Source: Clostridiales bacterium
GTDB taxonomy: Bacteria; Bacillota; Clostridia; Peptostreptococcales; Anaerovoracaceae
DNA length: 38,853 nt
Direction: 5' to 3'
NCBI GenBank assembly: GCA_009782285.1
Contig: WRJK01000017.1
Span: 1-38,853 of the forward strand
Shown: positions 35,422 to 38,853 of the stretch, in pieces
Layout: every line of letters starts with the position of its first letter
Numbering within the stretch: position 1 is the stretch's first letter
Program-made: the position numbers and the translations under genes
Notes under the pieces: model-generated
Databases searched by the model: none
What the model was told of the DNA's origin: nothing
Seen by the model: only the letters and a program-made list of their open reading frames with translations

Positions 35422-36822
35422 ATGAAAGTGGCTGTGGAGAATTTAGGCATCATAAGGAAAGCGGATTTCGAGGTTGGCGACCTGACTATCATATGCGGTA
35501 ACAACAATACTGGGAAGACATATGCCACGTATGCGTTGTATGGCTTTATCTCGTTTTGGAACGAAGCGTTTTCCCCCGTTTTGTTTGGGGACGAGGCGGT
35601 TAATAAACTATTCAACAGCGGCAGCATAAAAATAGATTTGGATGAAATACATCGAAATTCAAATGACATTGTCGACCAAGCGTGTAAAGAGTACATCAAA
35701 CAGCTTCCGATGGTTTTCGCCGCCGCCGAAAAGCACTTCAGCAATACTGACTTTAAAGTGTGCATAAACGAAAGTGAAATTGATTTTTCCAATATAGAGG
35801 AAGCGATACAAACCATAGGGCCCAACAGAAAACCAGTTTTTAACTTATCCAAAAAACGAGGCGAGCATTTTGTTACCATAAACATGGTAGCAAAAGCAGA
35901 GGATATTGATGAAATCAACAAAGATTGGATTATTCATTGGGTTACCCGGCAAACACTGGACATAGTGTTCGGCAGGGTATTCCCGGAAGTGTTCATTGCA
36001 AGCATTGAAAGAACTGGCGCGACAATATTCCGCAGGGAATTGGACTTCATAAGGAATCGGCTGCTTGAGAATGTCAGCAACAGGGACAAAGACATTGATC
36101 CATTTGCATTAATTGACGCTATTAATGACAAGAGATACGCGCTTCCTGTTAAAGCGGACGTCGAGTTTAACAGGAACCTAGAAGATGTTGTAAAAAAAGA
36201 AAGCGCAATATCACAAATCAATCCTGATATATTGAAATCGTTTGATTCAATAGTTGGCGGTGAATACAAGAGTACAAAAGAGGGCTTTTACTATGTTCCT
36301 GACAAGGGCAACGTTAAGCTGTCGATGGGGGAAGGTTCAAGCTCTGTCAGGTCGCTGCTGAACATGGGGATATACATTAGGCACATTGCAAATCCCGGCG
36401 ATATTCTGATGATCGACGAGCCAGAGTTGAATCTGCATCCGATGAACCAGCGGCGGATGGCTCGTACACTAGCAAAGCTGGTAAATGCAGGAGTAAAGGT
36501 ATTCATAACGACTCACAGCGATTACATAATAAAGGAGTTTAATACGCTAATAATGCTCAACCGTTCCGATGCTTCAGCAGGTCGTGTTATGGAAAAATAT
36601 CAGTACCAAGAAAATGAATTGCTGGACGCAGGCAGGATTAAAGCATATATTGCAAAAAAGGAGCTGATAACCATTGAGGGAGCAAAAAAAAGGCAAAGGC
36701 ACAATACTTTTGTATTGGCGCCGATAGACAAGTATGGAATAGAAATATCTGATTTTGACGAAACGATAAACAAGATGAATGAAATACAAGACGAGCTCTT
36801 GTTTGGAGGGCAAGTGACATGA
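35422..36822 (+). CDS. AAA_15/OLD-like ABC-type ATPase
   Basis: 466 residues. Seen: N-terminal strand V-E-N-L-G-I-I-R-K-A, Walker A G-N-N-N-T-G-K-T (26-33), a long helical insert (about 60-295) with I-E-R-T-G-A-T-I-F (195-203), an ABC-like signature L-S-M-G-E-G-S-S (300-307), Walker B I-L-M-I-D-E-P-E-L-N-L-H-P (328-340) and the H-loop T-T-H-S-D-Y-I-I (363-370). This is the architecture of the SMC/RecF-like ATPases found in OLD, PARIS AriA, Septu and similar systems. There is no TOPRIM domain at the C-terminus, so it is not a complete OLD nuclease and needs a partner for any nucleic-acid cleavage. The next gene overlaps its stop by ATGA. A house-keeping role cannot be excluded. Confidence 0.9.
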   Translation: MKVAVENLGIIRKADFEVGDLTIICGNNNTGKTYATYALYGFISFWNEAFSPVLFGDEAVNKLFNSGSIKIDLDEIHRNSNDIVDQACKEYIKQLPMVFAAAEKHFSNTDFKVCINESEIDFSNIEEAIQTIGPNRKPVFNLSKKRGEHFVTINMVAKAEDIDEINKDWIIHWVTRQTLDIVFGRVFPEVFIASIERTGATIFRRELDFIRNRLLENVSNRDKDIDPFALIDAINDKRYALPVKADVEFNRNLEDVVKKESAISQINPDILKSFDSIVGGEYKSTKEGFYYVPDKGNVKLSMGEGSSSVRSLLNMGIYIRHIANPGDILMIDEPELNLHPMNQRRMARTLAKLVNAGVKVFITTHSDYIIKEFNTLIMLNRSDASAGRVMEKYQYQENELLDAGRIKAYIAKKELITIEGAKKRQRHNTFVLAPIDKYGIEISDFDETINKMNEIQDELLFGGQVT

Positions 36823-37418
36823 TGCCAATGGATTTGCTTATCTGCTATGACAAAATATATATAGATTCTTTCGTTATTCATCCTGACGAAGCGGGTGGCA
36901 AGTATAGTATAACTCTGATCGAGAACGACACAAGCGCTAGTTTAAAAAAACTGACAGTAAGCAATGTTCCCCAAGACACAATCCTGCTCCCCTTGCAAAG
37001 ATATTCAGAATTGCATATAGGAGAAAAGCTTAAGGGTATCATTAAAGGTGCCCCAGGTATTTTCAAGTGCTGCGATTACCTAATTATAACAATTACACAA
37101 AGCGGTATGTATTTAATTTTTATTGAAATGAAATCCAATGAATTTATCCAAAGCGATGTTTCAAAAAAATTTAAAGGAGCAAATTGTTTTATTGAATACT
37201 GCAATGCAATAATTGACAACTTTTACGATGTGCCGTTGAGAAATAAAATAACTCCGAAAATGCGGTATGTTTTAATAACCGGGAAAAGATTCAACAAAAA
37301 ACAGACAAAACTCAAGGGAGAGAAATACACAAAACTTTCATCACCTGACAATTACACATGCCATATGGTTGGAATTGAAAACAATTCGGCTTCTGTTCCG
37401 TTTGATTTATTAAAATAG
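36819..37418 (+). CDS. Small protein with PD-(D/E)xK-like signature, partner of the ATPase
   Basis: 199 residues; the ATG at 36819 overlaps the ATPase stop, with GGAGGG about seven bases upstream. I do not recognise a named family. The middle contains a strand ending C-D-Y-L-I-I-T (Asp 86), a second strand Y-L-I-F-I-E-M-K-S (Glu 103, Lys 105), a helix (about 110-135) and another strand, R-Y-V-L-I-T-G. Asp, then E-x-K on the next strand, then a helix and strand is the order of the PD-(D/E)xK nuclease core. The preceding 80 residues are beta-rich and could recognise a target. The DNA is AT-rich compared with trmB. Inferred role: effector nuclease controlled by the ATPase; a non-catalytic nuclease-like fold remains possible. 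Confidence 0.65.
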   Translation: MMPMDLLICYDKIYIDSFVIHPDEAGGKYSITLIENDTSASLKKLTVSNVPQDTILLPLQRYSELHIGEKLKGIIKGAPGIFKCCDYLIITITQSGMYLIFIEMKSNEFIQSDVSKKFKGANCFIEYCNAIIDNFYDVPLRNKITPKMRYVLITGKRFNKKQTKLKGEKYTKLSSPDNYTCHMVGIENNSASVPFDLLK

Positions 37419-37462
37419 TTGTTTGGTTGGGTTAAGCTAAAGTCATTTAAGTGGTTTTGCTG

Positions 37463-38853
37463 TCAGCAGGCAGGAATCTCAAACCAGAATGTGCTGCCCT
37501 TGCCCGGTGTTGACAAAACACCGTATCTGCCTCCGTGCATTTCCACGATTTTCTTTACTATGGAAAGCCCAAGTCCGGAGCCTGTTATGGCGCGGTTGTG
37601 CCCTTTGCTGCTTTTAAAATAACGGTCCCACACGTAGGGCATTTCGGCATCGGTTATGCCTTCGCCACTGTCGAAAACGTTGATCCGCACAATTTCATCC
37701 GCAAATGTCTGTATAACGATTATTTTCCGGCTGTCGCCTGAGTAATTGACTGCGTTTATCAGCAGGTTGTAAAAGGCTCTGCCAATTTTTGGTTCGTCTG
37801 CGTTCACGAAAACATCATCTTCATAGTAAAAATAGATTTCAAACCCTCTGTTTTTCAACAACGCTTCCATACGATTGACCGTTCCCAAGACGTTTTGCGT
37901 TATGTTGAAATTGGAGATGTTCAGATGCTCCATGTCCGATTCCAGCTTTGACATGTCCAGAACGTCATTGACAAGCATGGCAAGCCGCTGGGTTTCGTCC
38001 ATTATGACCTGCGTATGCTCCGGAGTAGCTTCGCTTGGGAAATCGTGCATCATTTCGGCATAACTGTAGATTAGCGCAAGCGGCGTCCTCAAATCGTGTG
38101 AAACGTTTGCTAAAAGTTCGCGACGCAAGCCTTCAGCCCTGCCCAATTCAACCGCTGCGGTGTTCAATGTGTCAGACAGGGCAGCGATCTCGCAAAACCC
38201 TTTTCCATCAAAACGCGTACCATAATTGCCTTTGGCAAGCTCCAGTGCACTTTTGCTGATTTCCTCGATCGGCTTTGACACGTGCCACGCGATTAAAAAC
38301 GCCAATATGACAGAAAGGAGCAGCATAATGCCGGACACCACGCAAAGCTGGTACCGCAACGTAGCCACAGTGGCATTCACTGGTGAGACGACTGCCCTGA
38401 TGACAATGCCAACCTGACTGCCTGCACCGGTTTCTGCCAGTTTCACGTATATCAGCGATTTCATGGGCGGCCGGTCCGGAGGCGGGTTGATGTTGCCCGG
38501 CAGGACTCGCGTGATGTCGAAGTATTCGTAAAACTCACCTCCTCTGTCGCCTGCCTGGAGGATCAGCATCAGGTTTTCGTCCTTGATGTGACGGTGCTGC
38601 GGCTCAAGGGTCGTTATCAGGCGGTTTCCTTCGAAATCAGCAATATCGATGGCAAGTTCGCTGCTTTCTGATATTTCATCAATGATTCCGGGCAGATTTT
38701 CGCTGTGCAGGTTGCTTGCAATTATCCCTGCGTTCTTTTTTATCTCCGATATCCTGATGCTGTTGTAGAACGCGTCTAAGAATACGGTTTGAAAAAGCCA
38801 CAGCATGGCCAGCATCAACGTGCAAAAACCGAGCAAAAATATAAATATTTTCC
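37463..38853 (-). CDS. Sensor histidine kinase (start beyond window)
   Basis: The frame stays open to the window edge and reads K-I-F-I-F-L-L-G-F across it, inside the first membrane helix, so the true start lies outside; about 463 residues are visible. Order: membrane helix 1, an extracellular sensor domain (about 130 residues), membrane helix 2, HAMP (H-V-S-K-P-I-E-E-I), H-box S-H-D-L-R-T-P-L with the phosphorylated His, N-box N-L-L-I-N-A-V-N-Y-S, G1 D-S-G-E-G-I and G2 G-S-G-L-G-L-S-I-V. All catalytic motifs are present. A response regulator would be expected upstream on the minus strand, outside the window. The signal sensed is unknown. Confidence 0.95.
   Translation of the reverse strand, partial: KIFIFLLGFCTLMLAMLWLFQTVFLDAFYNSIRISEIKKNAGIIASNLHSENLPGIIDEISESSELAIDIADFEGNRLITTLEPQHRHIKDENLMLILQAGDRGGEFYEYFDITRVLPGNINPPPDRPPMKSLIYVKLAETGAGSQVGIVIRAVVSPVNATVATLRYQLCVVSGIMLLLSVILAFLIAWHVSKPIEEISKSALELAKGNYGTRFDGKGFCEIAALSDTLNTAAVELGRAEGLRRELLANVSHDLRTPLALIYSYAEMMHDFPSEATPEHTQVIMDETQRLAMLVNDVLDMSKLESDMEHLNISNFNITQNVLGTVNRMEALLKNRGFEIYFYYEDDVFVNADEPKIGRAFYNLLINAVNYSGDSRKIIVIQTFADEIVRINVFDSGEGITDAEMPYVWDRYFKSSKGHNRAITGSGLGLSIVKKIVEMHGGRYGVLSTPGKGSTFWFEIPAC

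Noticed and set aside
35422-37418. Identification as PARIS, Gabija or a complete OLD nuclease
   Set aside because: The ATPase lacks a C-terminal TOPRIM domain, and the partner shows a D...ExK arrangement rather than TOPRIM or DUF4435 motifs.
37419-37462. Terminator between the nuclease-like gene and the histidine kinase
   Set aside because: Only a short GCTG/CAGC palindrome is seen, with no proper stem and T run on either strand.

Overview
The window comes from a Gram-positive bacterium of the Bacillota, most likely a member of the Clostridia. The evidence is a sortase-anchored (LPKTG) Cna-B repeat surface protein, a complete S10-spc-alpha ribosomal protein operon in the usual Gram-positive order, zinc-ribbon forms of S14, S4 and L36, strong AGGAGG ribosome binding sites with frequent GTG and TTG starts, and ECF transporter ATPases following rplQ. 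I cannot place it to genus.

Layout. 1-6858: 3' part of a giant Cna-B repeat adhesin (18 complete repeats plus one partial), closed by an intrinsic terminator. 6939-11519: a promoter, a nucleoside kinase of the uridine kinase family and a class A penicillin-binding protein. 11525-12772 (minus): a Lys-rich membrane protein of unknown function, convergent with the PBP gene. 12773-13295: an AT-rich divergent intergenic region, a well-formed promoter and a roughly 250-nt leader with several predicted hairpins. 13296-28581: the ribosomal operon rpsJ-rplC-rplD-rplW-rplB-rpsS-rplV-rpsC-rplP-rpmC-rpsQ-rplN-rplX-rplE-rpsN-rpsH-rplF-rplR-rpsE-rpmD-rplO-secY-adk-map-infA-rpmJ-rpsM-rpsK-rpsD-rpoA-rplQ. 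It encodes ribosomal proteins together with the translocon pore, adenylate kinase, methionine aminopeptidase, IF-1 and RNA polymerase alpha.

28621-34657: a lipoprotein, then an ECF transporter locus (ecfA1, ecfA2, ecfT and a QueT-type S component) and an L,D-transpeptidase. The ECF locus is split between ecfA2 and ecfT by about 1.2 kb of minus-strand, AT-richer accessory DNA. That DNA holds a membrane-anchored hypothetical protein, a frameshifted MNT-type nucleotidyltransferase and a truncated PIN-domain reading frame with an intact promoter. ecfT appears to have its own promoter just downstream of this insertion. 34673-35344: trmB.

35422-37418: a two-gene unit with its own promoter, coding for an AAA_15/OLD-like ATPase and a small protein with a PD-(D/E)xK-like D...ExK signature, translationally coupled by an ATGA overlap. 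This is the best candidate in the window for an undescribed, possibly defensive, system. 37463-38853 (minus): a sensor histidine kinase whose start lies beyond the window edge.

All functions are read from motifs and gene order. No database search or folding calculation was run.
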